Positions 50,865 through 60,207 of a stretch of 64,000 nt of DNA are shown here, one piece after another (position 1 is the stretch's first letter; every line of letters starts with the position of its first letter). Origin of the DNA: Lachnospiraceae bacterium (GTDB lineage Bacteria; Bacillota; Clostridia; Lachnospirales; Lachnospiraceae). The stretch covers positions 23,481 through 87,480 of the forward strand of contig JAFTXG010000027.1 of the NCBI GenBank assembly GCA_017461725.1, read 5' to 3'. The notes beneath the pieces were generated by a model that saw only the letters and a program-made list of their open reading frames with translations, did no database searches and was not told where the DNA came from. Position numbers and translations under genes: made by a program.

Positions 50865-51101
50865 ATGAAAAACTCTATTTTGATGAAAATACGCCGGATC
50901 ATGGCGATGGCCGGAGTGGTAATCATTCTCCTGCTCTACCTTTCTACGCTTGTGTTTGCCTTTATTGACAAAAGCCAGAGCAAATCTCTGTTAATGGCTT
51001 CCATGTTTGCCACGTTTTTCATTGCGTTTGTGCTCTATGCCCTGTCCATAGCCATCAAAATGGTCAAGCACGATGACAGCGACGGCAAAGATGACAAATA
51101 A
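50865..51101 (+). CDS. Small membrane protein, two helices
   Basis: 78 residues: basic start (KNSILMKIRRIM), helix one at about 14-34 (MAGVVIILLLYLSTLVFAF), short loop DKSQSKS, helix two at about 44-64, then a charged tail VKHDDSDGKDD. No known family. It sits 27 bp before hflK on the same strand and probably works with, or beside, the HflK/HflC complex. The ribosome site is weak (AAGGGATAAAACGG region). Confidence 0.72.
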   Translation: MKNSILMKIRRIMAMAGVVIILLLYLSTLVFAFIDKSQSKSLLMASMFATFFIAFVLYALSIAIKMVKHDDSDGKDDK

Positions 51102-51127
51102 CAATTCCCGCAAAGGAGGAACCTACT

Positions 51128-52108
51128 ATGTCCACAGAAAATAACGGCCATAATCCCTATGCCAACAATGGCGGCAGCAATTATGGACAGCGAAGACCGA
51201 TTCGCCCCAAAGCCGTCGGCAAGACCGCCGGCATCATTGCCGCTCTGGTTTTCGCTTTGATCATTGTACTCAACAGCGTATACAGTCTGACCGAAAACCA
51301 GAATGCCGTGGTGACCACCCTCGGAAACCCTTCCGCTGTAACCACCTCGGGTATTCATTTTGCGATTCCCTTCATTCAGAAGGTTCATATTGTCGATATG
51401 ACCGTTCATGGTCTGGCCATCGGCTATGACGAAAAAACAGATGCTTCCATCGAATACGAATCCCTGATGATTACCTCCGACTTCAATTTCCTCGATGTGT
51501 CCTGCTATATCGAGTATGCAGTGTCCGACCCGATCAAATATCTTTACAACGCACAGGAGCCTGAGGATATCCTGAAAATGCTTGCCCAGTCCTATATTCG
51601 CGATACGGTCGGACTCTACGCCGTAGACGAGGTGCTGACCACCGGCCGCTATGAGATCCAGGCAGCAGTCTCCACCAAACTGACCCAGCGTCTGGAGGCT
51701 GAGGACATCGGTCTTCAGATCAAAAACGTGACCATTCAGGATGTCGACACTCCCACCAGCGAGGTAAAGGCCGCTTTTGATGCAGTGGAAACTGCAAAAC
51801 AAAATGCCGATACACTGGTAAACGAGGCTAATCAGTACAGAGCCGAGCAGCTGCCCGCTGCCGAGGCAGAAGCTGACAAGGTCCTTCAGGAGGCAGAAGC
51901 ACAGAAGGAAGCCCGCATCAATGAAGCAAACGGACAGGTTGCGCGTTTCAACGCACTGTATTCTGAGTATGTAAAGTTCCCCGTCATCACCAAGCAGCGT
52001 ATGTATTTTGAGACCATGGAGGAGCTCCTCCCCCAGATGCAGATCATTATCACTGACGGTGAGGGCGAAACCCTGAATATTTTCAACAATGATATCGGCA
52101 ATCAATAA
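51128..52108 (+). CDS. hflK: HflK-like stomatin/prohibitin-family membrane protein
   Basis: 326 residues. A short hydrophilic, Asn/Gly-rich start (NNGHNPYANNGGSNYG) as in HflK, one membrane helix (about 38-58, TAGIIAALVFALIIVLN), then the SPFH domain (NQNAVVTTLG, TTSGIHFAIPFIQ, IQDVDTP) and a coiled-coil rich in Ala/Glu (about 240-290). With HflC it forms a large ring that restrains the FtsH protease. AAAGGAGGAACCTACT precedes ATG. hflC follows after 17 bp. Confidence 0.9.
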   Translation: MSTENNGHNPYANNGGSNYGQRRPIRPKAVGKTAGIIAALVFALIIVLNSVYSLTENQNAVVTTLGNPSAVTTSGIHFAIPFIQKVHIVDMTVHGLAIGYDEKTDASIEYESLMITSDFNFLDVSCYIEYAVSDPIKYLYNAQEPEDILKMLAQSYIRDTVGLYAVDEVLTTGRYEIQAAVSTKLTQRLEAEDIGLQIKNVTIQDVDTPTSEVKAAFDAVETAKQNADTLVNEANQYRAEQLPAAEAEADKVLQEAEAQKEARINEANGQVARFNALYSEYVKFPVITKQRMYFETMEELLPQMQIIITDGEGETLNIFNNDIGNQ

Positions 52109-52125
52109 GAAAGGAGACAGATAAC

Positions 52126-53109
52126 ATGAAAAACAGAAATGCATGGCTGATTCCCGGCGTTATTATCGCGTTTTTACTGGTGATTATCTGTAGCTCCTGC
52201 ATTGTGATCACCTACCCCAATGAGTACTCTGTCATCAAGCAGTTTGGACAGGTCGTCAGCATCCGAGACAACAAGGACGGTGAGAGCGGCCTCAGTTTCA
52301 AGCTTCCCTTCATCCAGAGCGTGACCAAGGTGCCCAACACCAGGCTGCTTTATGACCTGGCAATCAGCGATGTCATCACCAAGGACAAAAAGACCATGGT
52401 TGAGGACAGCTTCGTCATCTGGTCCATCGATGACCCCATGGCATACATCCGTACCCTGAACGGCAGCGGTGCCGCAGCTGAGTCACGCATCGATGTAAAT
52501 GTGTACAATGCCATCAAAAACACCATCAGTAATACTACTCAGGCAGACGTAATCAGCGGCCGCAACGGAGATCTGGTGGCCAGCATCAAACACAATGTGG
52601 GTGACAGCCTGGTTGAATACGGCATCAATCTGCTCGCGGTAGAGACCAAGCATCTGGATCTTCCGGACAGCAATAAGCAGTCCGTCTACTCCCGCATGAT
52701 CTCTGAGCGCAATCAGATTGCCGCAGGCTACACTGCCACCGGACAGCAGCAGGCTCAGGAGATCCGCAACTCCACCAGCAGGGAAGTCTCCATCACCTTG
52801 AGTTCCGCAAAGGCTCAGGCTGAGCAGATTATCGCCGAGGGTGAGGCGACCTACATGCAGATCCTTGCAGACGCCTACAATGATCCTGACAAAGCTGAGT
52901 TCTATAACTTTGTCCGTGCTCTGGATGCAGCAAAGCTCAGTCTCACCGGATCAGGAAACAATGTACTGTACCTGACCCCCGACAGTCCTCTGGCTGCCAT
53001 CTTCTACCAGGCAGAAACCGCACCGACAGACGTCTCTGCATCTGCACAGACACAACCTGTCGAGGCTCCGGCTGCGGAAAATGACGTTCCGACAGGCAGC
53101 GCGCAATAA
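52126..53109 (+). CDS. hflC: HflC-like stomatin/prohibitin-family membrane protein
   Basis: 327 residues. N-terminal helix (about 7-27, IPGVIIAFLLVIICSSCIVI), SPFH domain with YPNEYSVIKQFGQVV and GLSFKLPFIQS, then the helical region AYNDPDKAEFYNFVRALD typical of HflC, and a low-complexity Ala/Pro/Thr tail. It forms the hetero-oligomer with HflK that modulates FtsH. AAAGGAGACAGATAAC precedes ATG. Last gene of the operon, closed by the terminator at 53127-53172. Confidence 0.92.
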   Translation: MKNRNAWLIPGVIIAFLLVIICSSCIVITYPNEYSVIKQFGQVVSIRDNKDGESGLSFKLPFIQSVTKVPNTRLLYDLAISDVITKDKKTMVEDSFVIWSIDDPMAYIRTLNGSGAAAESRIDVNVYNAIKNTISNTTQADVISGRNGDLVASIKHNVGDSLVEYGINLLAVETKHLDLPDSNKQSVYSRMISERNQIAAGYTATGQQQAQEIRNSTSREVSITLSSAKAQAEQIIAEGEATYMQILADAYNDPDKAEFYNFVRALDAAKLSLTGSGNNVLYLTPDSPLAAIFYQAETAPTDVSASAQTQPVEAPAAENDVPTGSAQ

Positions 53110-53126
53110 TCTATGTTTTGATTCCG

Positions 53127-53172
53127 CAAAAAAGATGCTTGCTATTCACAGGAATAGCCAAGCATCTTTTTG
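53127..53172. terminator. Terminator behind hflC
   Basis: AAAAAAGATGCTTG-CTATTC, loop, GAATAG-CCAAGCATCTTTTT. The lipoprotein gene is convergent, so the hairpin may serve both. Confidence 0.88.
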
Positions 53173-53180
53173 TTTTCATA

Positions 53181-53624
53181 TCAGCGCAGTCTTGTTCTGG
53201 CACTTCCATCGCCGGTTCCGGTACCAGCTCCATCGGTGCTGTCCATCTCATCATGAACATCTCCTGCGGCATCTGACATACCATTTCCGATATCATCCAC
53301 CGCATCGGATACGCCTTCTCCCACATCGTGAAAGGCATCTGAGACATCCTCACCGAAAGACTCCAGCACGCCACCGGTACCGTTATTGCCATCAGTCATG
53401 TCATCGGTACCATTGCCGGCTCCGTCGGTCCCCTGATTCATTTCATCGGTCTGGTCTCCAGCTCCGTTTTCATCACGGTCCGTACCTCTGTCTGTGCTGC
53501 TCTCATCGGCAGAACTGCTCTCAGTGTTATCCTGATTATTGTTTCTCCGACCGCAGGCTGTAGCTGTTGTCAATGCAAATACCGCAAGTATTGCCATCAA
53601 TAAAACGATTCTAAATTTCTTCAT
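53181..53624 (-). CDS. Probable acidic lipoprotein
   Basis: 147 residues. Signal peptide (KKFRIVLLMAILAVFALTT) with a lipobox-like TATAC, Cys24 being the likely lipidation site. The rest is low complexity: Asp, Gly, Thr, Asn and Ser, with repeats of the type GTDxxGNGTDDMTDGNNGTG and a helical segment FGEDVSDAFHDVGEGVSDAVDDIGNGMSD. It ends ARTRLR. No family beyond a secreted, strongly acidic protein. GGAGTACAGG precedes ATG. Convergent with hflC. Confidence 0.72.
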   Translation of the reverse strand: MKKFRIVLLMAILAVFALTTATACGRRNNNQDNTESSSADESSTDRGTDRDENGAGDQTDEMNQGTDGAGNGTDDMTDGNNGTGGVLESFGEDVSDAFHDVGEGVSDAVDDIGNGMSDAAGDVHDEMDSTDGAGTGTGDGSARTRLR

Positions 53625-53725
53625 CCTGTACTCCTTTTCACCGAAATGATTTGAGATTTACACTCTTGTCACTAATATGTGCACATCTCAGCCTCTTTAT
53701 CGATGAAAATTTTTCCAAATATTAA

Positions 53726-54352
53726 TCAATCGCCATATTCCAGCTTACTCACAGATATTTCATATGCGATCCGCTTCTCGCACTCTACTTCACTGATTTT
53801 TTTGGTATATTCTCTGCTCTGCACACGTCCCCATACGCGAACGCGGCCACCAACCTCAAAGCCGGAGGCATATCTGGCATTTCTTCCCCAGGCAATACAG
53901 GGAATATAATCCGACTTTCCGTAGGGACGATTTACCGCTACCAGAAGATCTGCAATCTCTCTTCCCAGGGGAGTTTTTCGGTAAACCGGCTGCTTGCAAA
54001 TATAGCCGTCCAAAAAGATCAGATTCGTTTTGGTATAATCGTCGAAGCTGTCCAAAAACTCTATCTCACGCACAAAAACTGAGAGCAGCAATCGATTCCG
54101 ATTTCCCTCATGACGATTATAGGAGCGGAACTGCCCGGTTGCAGCCACCGTCTGCCCTATGTAACTTTGACGGACATCCACCAATCTCTCAGATACCATG
54201 AGCGGAATCACATCTGCCTGATCACTGAGGCGGCAGACCGACAGATCCGTCATATAAAACCCTTCTCCGTATACCTCATGGCTGAAGGTGAACTCGCTGA
54301 CGATTTCTCCGATCACGGTAACCTTATTGTTTTCCATACTTTTCTCTGACAC
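53726..54352 (-). CDS. SSB-like protein with two OB folds
   Basis: 208 residues. Two OB-fold units: residues about 8-100 (NNKVTVIGEIVSEFTFSHEV, then QTVAATGQFRSYNR) and about 105-205 (TNLIFLDGYICKQPVYRKTP, GREIADLLVAVNRPYGKSDY, IPCIAWGRNA, VRVWGRVQSREY). The second is a good single-strand DNA-binding protein domain; the first is diverged. No acidic C-terminal SSB tail. The start is taken as GTG at 54352, eight bases behind AAAGGAG; the ATG five codons later has no ribosome site. A role in replication or primosome function is family-based. Confidence 0.75.
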   Translation of the reverse strand: MSEKSMENNKVTVIGEIVSEFTFSHEVYGEGFYMTDLSVCRLSDQADVIPLMVSERLVDVRQSYIGQTVAATGQFRSYNRHEGNRNRLLLSVFVREIEFLDSFDDYTKTNLIFLDGYICKQPVYRKTPLGREIADLLVAVNRPYGKSDYIPCIAWGRNARYASGFEVGGRVRVWGRVQSREYTKKISEVECEKRIAYEISVSKLEYGD

Positions 54353-54598
54353 TTGTATTTCTCCTTTCGCACTGTGCTTTCCGGAAGGACAGGTATGTCG
54401 GCCGCCATTTTGCCGCAGCACACTCATTTTCTCCCCCGTTCTACCTATATCTATGCGATTTTTTCTTAAAATATGCTTATTTTTTTTGATATTCTTTACT
54501 TTTTTCTCCAAATATAATACAATATAAGGTGATTTTGCTTTTGTAAAATAAGAATGTTCTTCATACAAATATAGTGCGCCAAAGAAAGGAATTTACCG

Positions 54599-55546
54599 AT
54601 GACCACCTGTGACATTATTGTCCCTTGTTATAATGAAGAGGAAGTGCTGCATGCCTTTTACCGGGAAACACACCATGTTACCGACTCCATGAAAAACTAT
54701 TCATTCACCTATATCTTTGTTGATGACGGGAGCCGTGACCACACCCTGCCTATCATGCGCGAACTGGCTGAGCAAAACCCCGATGTGCGCTACATCTCGT
54801 TTTCCCGTAACTTTGGAAAGGAAGCTGCGATGTATGCCGGGCTCACGCATTCCACCGGCGATCTGGTGATCATTATGGATGCCGATCTTCAACATCCGCC
54901 GGCGATGATCCCCACCATGATGGAAGGCATCGAGGAGGGCTACGACTGTGCCGCAGCCAGACGACTGACCCGGGACAAAGGAAATGGTCTGCAAAATCTG
55001 TTCTCCAGTACATTTTACAAGATCAGCAATATGCTCACGGAGGTAAAAATGCCCCAGAACGCGGTGGACTTCCGCATCATGCGCCGCCCTATGGTGGATG
55101 CGATCCTGAAACTCTCCGAGGTCGAGCGGTTCTCCAAAGGTATTTTTGCCTGGGTCGGCTATGAGACTAAGTGGTACCCCTACGAAAATGTGGAGCGCAC
55201 TCTGGGCACGACCAAGTGGAGCTTCCGCGCTCTGCTTCGCTATGCCATGAGCGGGATCACCGCTTTCTCCGTCGCACCGTTAAAACTGCTCTCCGGCTTG
55301 GGAATATTCATGTGTGGCATTGCCTTTGTCTATACGCTGACCGCAGTCATCTGTGGCCTGATTCCCGGTGTTTCCCTCGGTGACAACAGCGCACTGATCT
55401 GTGTTCTGCTGTGGATCGGCGGTATTCTCGAGCTGTCCATGGGCGTTCTCGGCGAATATATGACTCATATCTATCGCGAGGCTAAGGATCGCCCTGTCTA
55501 TCTGATCCGGCAGACCAATATTGTGGCTGGATCTGACAACAAATAA
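54599..55546 (+). CDS. Family 2 glycosyltransferase (GtrB/DPM1-like)
   Basis: 315 residues. GT-A domain with VPCYNEEEVL, FVDDGSRDHTL, RNFGKEAAMYAGL and IMDADLQHPP; ERFSKGIFAWVGYET near the end of the domain is conserved. Two C-terminal membrane helices (about 228-255 and 265-290). It makes polyprenyl-phosphate-linked sugar. GtrA and YfhO genes follow after 18 and 17 bp, so these three are one operon for a three-component glycosylation system. AAAGGAATTTACCG precedes ATG. Confidence 0.92.
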   Translation: MTTCDIIVPCYNEEEVLHAFYRETHHVTDSMKNYSFTYIFVDDGSRDHTLPIMRELAEQNPDVRYISFSRNFGKEAAMYAGLTHSTGDLVIIMDADLQHPPAMIPTMMEGIEEGYDCAAARRLTRDKGNGLQNLFSSTFYKISNMLTEVKMPQNAVDFRIMRRPMVDAILKLSEVERFSKGIFAWVGYETKWYPYENVERTLGTTKWSFRALLRYAMSGITAFSVAPLKLLSGLGIFMCGIAFVYTLTAVICGLIPGVSLGDNSALICVLLWIGGILELSMGVLGEYMTHIYREAKDRPVYLIRQTNIVAGSDNK

Positions 55547-55564
55547 ATGATGAAAAGGAACTGA

Positions 55565-55978
55565 ATGATGATCAAAAAATTATGGGAAAAATATGTCAAT
55601 CGAGAAACTGTCTCCTACCTTATATTTGGTGTCCTGACCACGGTTGTTGATCTTGTGATCTATCAGGGCGCTCTGCTGCTCGGCATCCATTACATGGCCG
55701 CACAGTGGATTGCCTGGGCTTGTGCAGTGGCCTTTGCCTTTGTCACCAACAAATTCTTTGTATTTGAGAGCAAGAGTACCCAGTTTTCTGTACTGATGCG
55801 TGAGCTGATCACCTTTGTCGGCGGCCGTTTGTTTTCCGGTGTAATCACCGCCCTTCTTCTGGCAGCCCTCGTTGAGGGCCTCTCCTGCCCGGAGATGGTA
55901 GCCAAGCTGATCACAGAAGTATTTGTTATCATCAGTAATTATCTGATCAGTAAGCTGTTGATTTTCCGCAAGCACTGA
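55565..55978 (+). CDS. GtrA-family membrane protein (polyprenyl-sugar flippase)
   Basis: 137 residues, four predicted membrane helices; YLIFGVLTTVVDLVIYQG is the signature start, WIAWACAVAFAFVTNKFFVF the second helix pair, SNYLISKLLIFRKH the end. GtrA proteins are proposed to move undecaprenyl-linked sugar across the membrane. It follows GtrB and precedes the YfhO-family enzyme, as in O-antigen glucosylation and teichoic acid modification clusters. Start ATG at 55565 or three bases later; AAAGGAACTGA precedes. Confidence 0.9.
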   Translation: MMIKKLWEKYVNRETVSYLIFGVLTTVVDLVIYQGALLLGIHYMAAQWIAWACAVAFAFVTNKFFVFESKSTQFSVLMRELITFVGGRLFSGVITALLLAALVEGLSCPEMVAKLITEVFVIISNYLISKLLIFRKH

Positions 55979-55995
55979 TCTGTAAAGGAGTATCT

Positions 55996-58770
55996 ATGAA
56001 GTCGACAACATCCAGGCTAACCCTGCAGGACAGCCTTCCGTTTATTTTATCCTTTTTCGTCCCCATTCTGGTGATGATCGGTATTTTTATCCAGCGGGGG
56101 ATTTATCCGTTTGGCGAGCTGTCTTTTCTTCGCACCGACCTGTATCACCAGTACGCCCCCTTTATGGCTGAGTTTCTGCGCAAACTCCGCGCGGGCGATG
56201 CCTTGACCTGGACCTGGAACATCGGTCTGGGCTCCAACTTTGTCTCTCTGTTTGCCTACTATCTGGCCAGCCCCACAAACTGGCTTGTGTTTCTTTGCCC
56301 GGCTGATTATGTGATCGAATTCATTACCTTCTGGGTTGTCGTAAAGATCGGTCTCTCCAGCCTGACCTTCTCCTACTATCTCAGCAAACGCTATCAGACT
56401 CGCAATTTCGGGCTGGTATTCTTCGGAACCCTGTATTCTCTCTCTGCCTATATGGCCGCTTACAGCTGGAATATCATGTGGCTGGATTGTCTGTTTTTAG
56501 CTCCTCTGATCATTCTGGGGCTGGAGCGTCTGTTTAAAGAGGACAAATGTTTCCTGTACTGTGTCACTCTGGCGCTGGCGATTCTGTCGAACTACTACAT
56601 TTCCATCATGATTTGTATGTTTTTGGTTCTCTACTTTTTTGTGCTGGTATTTGACCGTTCCCATTCTGCCAAGGCGTTTGTTCGCAAAGGCTTTAACTTC
56701 GGACTGTACTCCCTGTTGGCAGGCTGCATGGCAGGTGTTCTTCTGATTCCCACGATCATGTATCTGGGCAATACCGCCTCCGCCGGTTCCACCTTCCCCA
56801 AGACACTGGAAATCTATTTCTCCATTTTCCAGATGCTGGCGCGACATATGGTCAATCTGGAGGTAGAGACAGGCCTTGACCACTGGCCAAATATTTACTG
56901 CGGCGTAGCTATCCTGTTCCTGATCCCGCTGTATGTGATGAACAAAAAAATCCCTTACCGCGAAAAGATCACCCGGATTTCCCTGCTGTTTTTCCTGTTG
57001 ATCAGCTTCTCCACGAATATGCTGAACTTCATCTGGCACGGTTTCCACTACCCCAACAGTCTGCCCTGCCGTCAGTCGTTCCTGTACATTGCTATTCTTC
57101 TCTGCCTCTGTTTTGAGGCCTGGCTGAAGATTGGCGCCAACACCCGCGGTCAGATCGTGGGAAGCTTCTGGGGCGCCCTGGGATTTATCCTGATCTGTCA
57201 GGAACTGATCACCGAGGAGACCTTCGCATTCCACCACTATCTGGTCACTGCCATCTTCCTCGGGTTATACGCGCTGCTTCTCTACCTATATAAGCGAAAG
57301 AAAGCGGCACCGGCCACATTGGCGATCGTTGCCCTGACCTTGATCGTTGCGGAATCGGCCATGAACACCGGTATCACCAGTGTACACACCACCAGCCGCA
57401 CCAGCTACTGGAAGAATACCGAGTCCTTCGGCAACCTGACCGAGCAGGCCAAGGAAACTTCCGATACATTCTTCCGCATCGAAAAATTTGATTCGCTGCG
57501 CAAGACCAAAAACGACGGCACCTGGGCCAATTTCCCCACGGCCTCCGTCTTCTCCTCCACCGCAAACAGCAATGTAACCAAGCTTTACAAAGAATGGGGC
57601 ATGGAAGGCAGCACAAACGCTTACTGCCATCGTGGCGCAACGCCTTTGACTTCGGCGCTGCTGTCCGTAAAATATATGTTCTCCACCGATGAATCTCAGG
57701 AGAACAGTCTGTATACACTGGTAGGCACTGACGGAAATATCTCTATGTATGAGTGTACCTACTGGCTTCCTCTCGGTTTTATGCTACCCTCCGATATAGA
57801 AGCCCGCTGGGACTACACTTCGGGCAACGATATCGTGATGCAGAATAATTTTCTTCGGGAAGCCACCGGCATTTCCGATGTCTTCTCCTTAAAGAGCAAT
57901 GCTTCATCTGTGGCTTCCGCAGAGGTGGATGTGACCGAGAGCGGATACTATTATGTGGCAGTTAACAACAGCTCCGTCGACACCATCAAAGTCAGCTACA
58001 CCGCCGCTGAGCAGGATCCCCGCGAGGTCCCCTCGGAGAAATCCTTCACCAACACCAACCGCGCCTATATTCTGGACATCGGTTGGATGGAGGCAGGCGA
58101 ATCCTTCACGCTGAACGCTGACGACTCCGACAAAATGAGTGTCAGCATTTTCCGCCTCAATGAAGATCGACTGAGGGAGGCGTTTGACATCCTCTCAGCA
58201 GAAACGTTTGTGGTGGACAAGTACACCTCCACCACCGTCTCAGGCCACATCACAACCACCGGCGGACTGATGTACACCTCCATTCCCTATGAGAAGGGCT
58301 GGACTGTCTATGTGGATGGCGTGCTCACCGCTCCCATGACCATCGCTGACACCATGCTGGCGATTCCCCTGGAGGCAGGCGAACATACCATTGAGTTGAC
58401 TTACTCCCCAGACGGCCTCAAGGACGGCGCTCTGATCAGCGTTGTCGCTGTATGCTGCTTTATGCTGCTGGCACTTTTCAGTCTGATGCTTTATCTTTCC
58501 GACCGCAAAAAAGCAGCCAGGGCCATTCCTTCTCCCGCAGAAACCATCTCCATCGAAGGAGCAGGCCTGCCGACAGAGAGTAATGCATCCGCCGAACATA
58601 GGGTATCTGCTGAACCTGAAGCCCCTGTTGAACATGAGGCACCTGCCGAGCATGATGCACCTGTTGAACATAATGCTCCTGTTGAACATGAGGCACCTGT
58701 TGAACATGAGGCACCTGCCGAAAATAAGGCACCGATTAAAACCGACACACCGACAGAAAACGAAAAATAA
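55996..58770 (+). CDS. YfhO-family GT-C membrane glycosyltransferase with a repeat tail
   Basis: 924 residues. About 12 hydrophobic segments up to residue 460; FLRTDLYHQYAPFMAEFLRK carries the acidic residues of the first loop, and ESAMNTG is in the last helices. A large extracellular beta-rich domain (about 470-800) has YEKGWTVYVDGV and EAGEHTIELTYSP, both YfhO signatures, then one more helix near 810-835. YfhO adds sugars to lipoteichoic or wall polymers using the lipid-linked donor made by the upstream pair. The C-terminal about 55 residues consist of hexapeptide repeats (58621-58746). GGAGTATCT before ATG. Confidence 0.9.
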   Translation: MKSTTSRLTLQDSLPFILSFFVPILVMIGIFIQRGIYPFGELSFLRTDLYHQYAPFMAEFLRKLRAGDALTWTWNIGLGSNFVSLFAYYLASPTNWLVFLCPADYVIEFITFWVVVKIGLSSLTFSYYLSKRYQTRNFGLVFFGTLYSLSAYMAAYSWNIMWLDCLFLAPLIILGLERLFKEDKCFLYCVTLALAILSNYYISIMICMFLVLYFFVLVFDRSHSAKAFVRKGFNFGLYSLLAGCMAGVLLIPTIMYLGNTASAGSTFPKTLEIYFSIFQMLARHMVNLEVETGLDHWPNIYCGVAILFLIPLYVMNKKIPYREKITRISLLFFLLISFSTNMLNFIWHGFHYPNSLPCRQSFLYIAILLCLCFEAWLKIGANTRGQIVGSFWGALGFILICQELITEETFAFHHYLVTAIFLGLYALLLYLYKRKKAAPATLAIVALTLIVAESAMNTGITSVHTTSRTSYWKNTESFGNLTEQAKETSDTFFRIEKFDSLRKTKNDGTWANFPTASVFSSTANSNVTKLYKEWGMEGSTNAYCHRGATPLTSALLSVKYMFSTDESQENSLYTLVGTDGNISMYECTYWLPLGFMLPSDIEARWDYTSGNDIVMQNNFLREATGISDVFSLKSNASSVASAEVDVTESGYYYVAVNNSSVDTIKVSYTAAEQDPREVPSEKSFTNTNRAYILDIGWMEAGESFTLNADDSDKMSVSIFRLNEDRLREAFDILSAETFVVDKYTSTTVSGHITTTGGLMYTSIPYEKGWTVYVDGVLTAPMTIADTMLAIPLEAGEHTIELTYSPDGLKDGALISVVAVCCFMLLALFSLMLYLSDRKKAARAIPSPAETISIEGAGLPTESNASAEHRVSAEPEAPVEHEAPAEHDAPVEHNAPVEHEAPVEHEAPAENKAPIKTDTPTENEK
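58621..58746 (+). repeat. Seven 18-bp tandem repeats at the end of the YfhO gene
   Basis: Consecutive 18-bp units (such as GCACCTGTTGAACATGAG) encode APVEHE, APAEHD, APVEHN, APVEHE, APVEHE, APAENK, APIKTD. They give the cytoplasmic C-terminus of the membrane enzyme a charged, Pro-rich, probably disordered tail; slippage could alter the copy number. Confidence 0.88.
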
Positions 58771-58815
58771 CCTGCCTCCCCGGCAAACACTATTGACAGA
58801 ATGGAGATTACGAAC

Positions 58816-60183
58816 ATGAAATTATGGGGCGGACGTTTTACGAAAGAAGAAAACCACGCAGTTAACGATTTTAATTCATCCATATCCTTTGACCAGCGGT
58901 TCTACCGCCAGGATATCCGCGGCAGCATTGCCCATGTGACCATGCTGGCAAAGCAGCAGATCTTATCCGATGAGGATAAAGATGTGATCATCGCCGGTCT
59001 GAATCAGATCCTCTCCGATCTGGAGTCCGGCACGCTCACCATCGATCCGGAGAGCGAGGATATCCACTCCTTCATTGAAGCTACCCTCACCGAGCGCATC
59101 GGCGAGCCCGGAAAGCGTCTTCACACCGGCCGCAGCCGCAACGATCAGGTTGCACTGGATATGAAGCTCTACATCCGCGATGAAATTGATGAGCTGGATC
59201 AGCTGTGCCATGAATTGCTGACCACCATCCTCTCCATCATGGAGAATAATCTGGAGACCTACATGCCCGGCTTCACCCACCTGCAGAAGGCTCAGCCGGT
59301 GACTGTGGCGCATCATTTCGGCGCATATTTTGAGATGTTTACCAGAGACCGCAGCCGTCTCTCTGACATCCGCCGCCGGATGAATCTCTGCCCCCTGGGC
59401 GCAGGCGCGCTGGCAGGCACCACCTATCCGCTGGACCGCACACTCTCCGCTTCTCTCCTGGACTTCGACGGCCCCACCTTAAACAGCATGGATTCTGTTG
59501 CGGACAGAGACTATCTGATCGAGCTTTTGTCTGCCCTGTCCACCATCATGATGCATCTGAGCCGCTTCTCCGAGGAGATTATCATCTGGAACTCCAACGA
59601 GTACGGATTTATTGAGCTGGACGATGCCTACAGCACCGGCTCCAGCATCATGCCTCAGAAGAAAAATCCTGACATCGCAGAGCTGGTTCGCGGCAAGACC
59701 GGCCGTGTATACGGTGCTTTAATGTCCATGCTGACCACCATGAAAGGCATTCCGCTGGCATATAATAAAGATATGCAGGAGGACAAGGAGATGACCTTCG
59801 ATGCCATCGACACCGTAAAGGCCTGCCTCTCCCTGTTCAACGGTATGATCTCCACCATGACCTTCAGAAAGAATGTGATGGAGAAAAGCGCCATGAACGG
59901 CTTTACCAACGCCACCGACGCCGCTGACTATCTGGTGGGCAAGGGCGTGGCTTTCCGCGATGCCCATCGCATCGTCGGAGAGCTGGTTCTCTACTGTCTG
60001 CCCAAGGGCATTGGCCTTCTGGATATGACCCTTGAGGAGTACAAGTCCATCAGCCCCGTCTTTGAGGAGGATATCTACGAGGCCATCAGCCTGAAGACCT
60101 GTGTAGAAAAGCGCATGACCATCGGAGCCCCCGGCCCCGATGCCATGAAATCTGTCATTGAAACGTATAAAGCTTCCCTGTAG
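58816..60183 (+). CDS. argH: Argininosuccinate lyase
   Basis: 455 residues. Start [11 protein letters not shown] is the family N-terminus; the signature [12 protein letters not shown] holds the catalytic Ser loop, with [20 protein letters not shown] and [11 protein letters not shown] (catalytic His). It splits argininosuccinate into arginine and fumarate. No argG or other arginine genes are near. GGAG nine bases before this ATG; one at 58801 is less well placed. The IMPACT-family gene follows after 24 bp. Confidence 0.95.
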   Translation: MKLWGGRFTKEENHAVNDFNSSISFDQRFYRQDIRGSIAHVTMLAKQQILSDEDKDVIIAGLNQILSDLESGTLTIDPESEDIHSFIEATLTERIGEPGKRLHTGRSRNDQVALDMKLYIRDEIDELDQLCHELLTTILSIMENNLETYMPGFTHLQKAQPVTVAHHFGAYFEMFTRDRSRLSDIRRRMNLCPLGAGALAGTTYPLDRTLSASLLDFDGPTLNSMDSVADRDYLIELLSALSTIMMHLSRFSEEIIIWNSNEYGFIELDDAYSTGSSIMPQKKNPDIAELVRGKTGRVYGALMSMLTTMKGIPLAYNKDMQEDKEMTFDAIDTVKACLSLFNGMISTMTFRKNVMEKSAMNGFTNATDAADYLVGKGVAFRDAHRIVGELVLYCLPKGIGLLDMTLEEYKSISPVFEEDIYEAISLKTCVEKRMTIGAPGPDAMKSVIETYKASL

Positions 60184-60207
60184 GGAAATGATGTATTCAG
60201 AGGTCCT

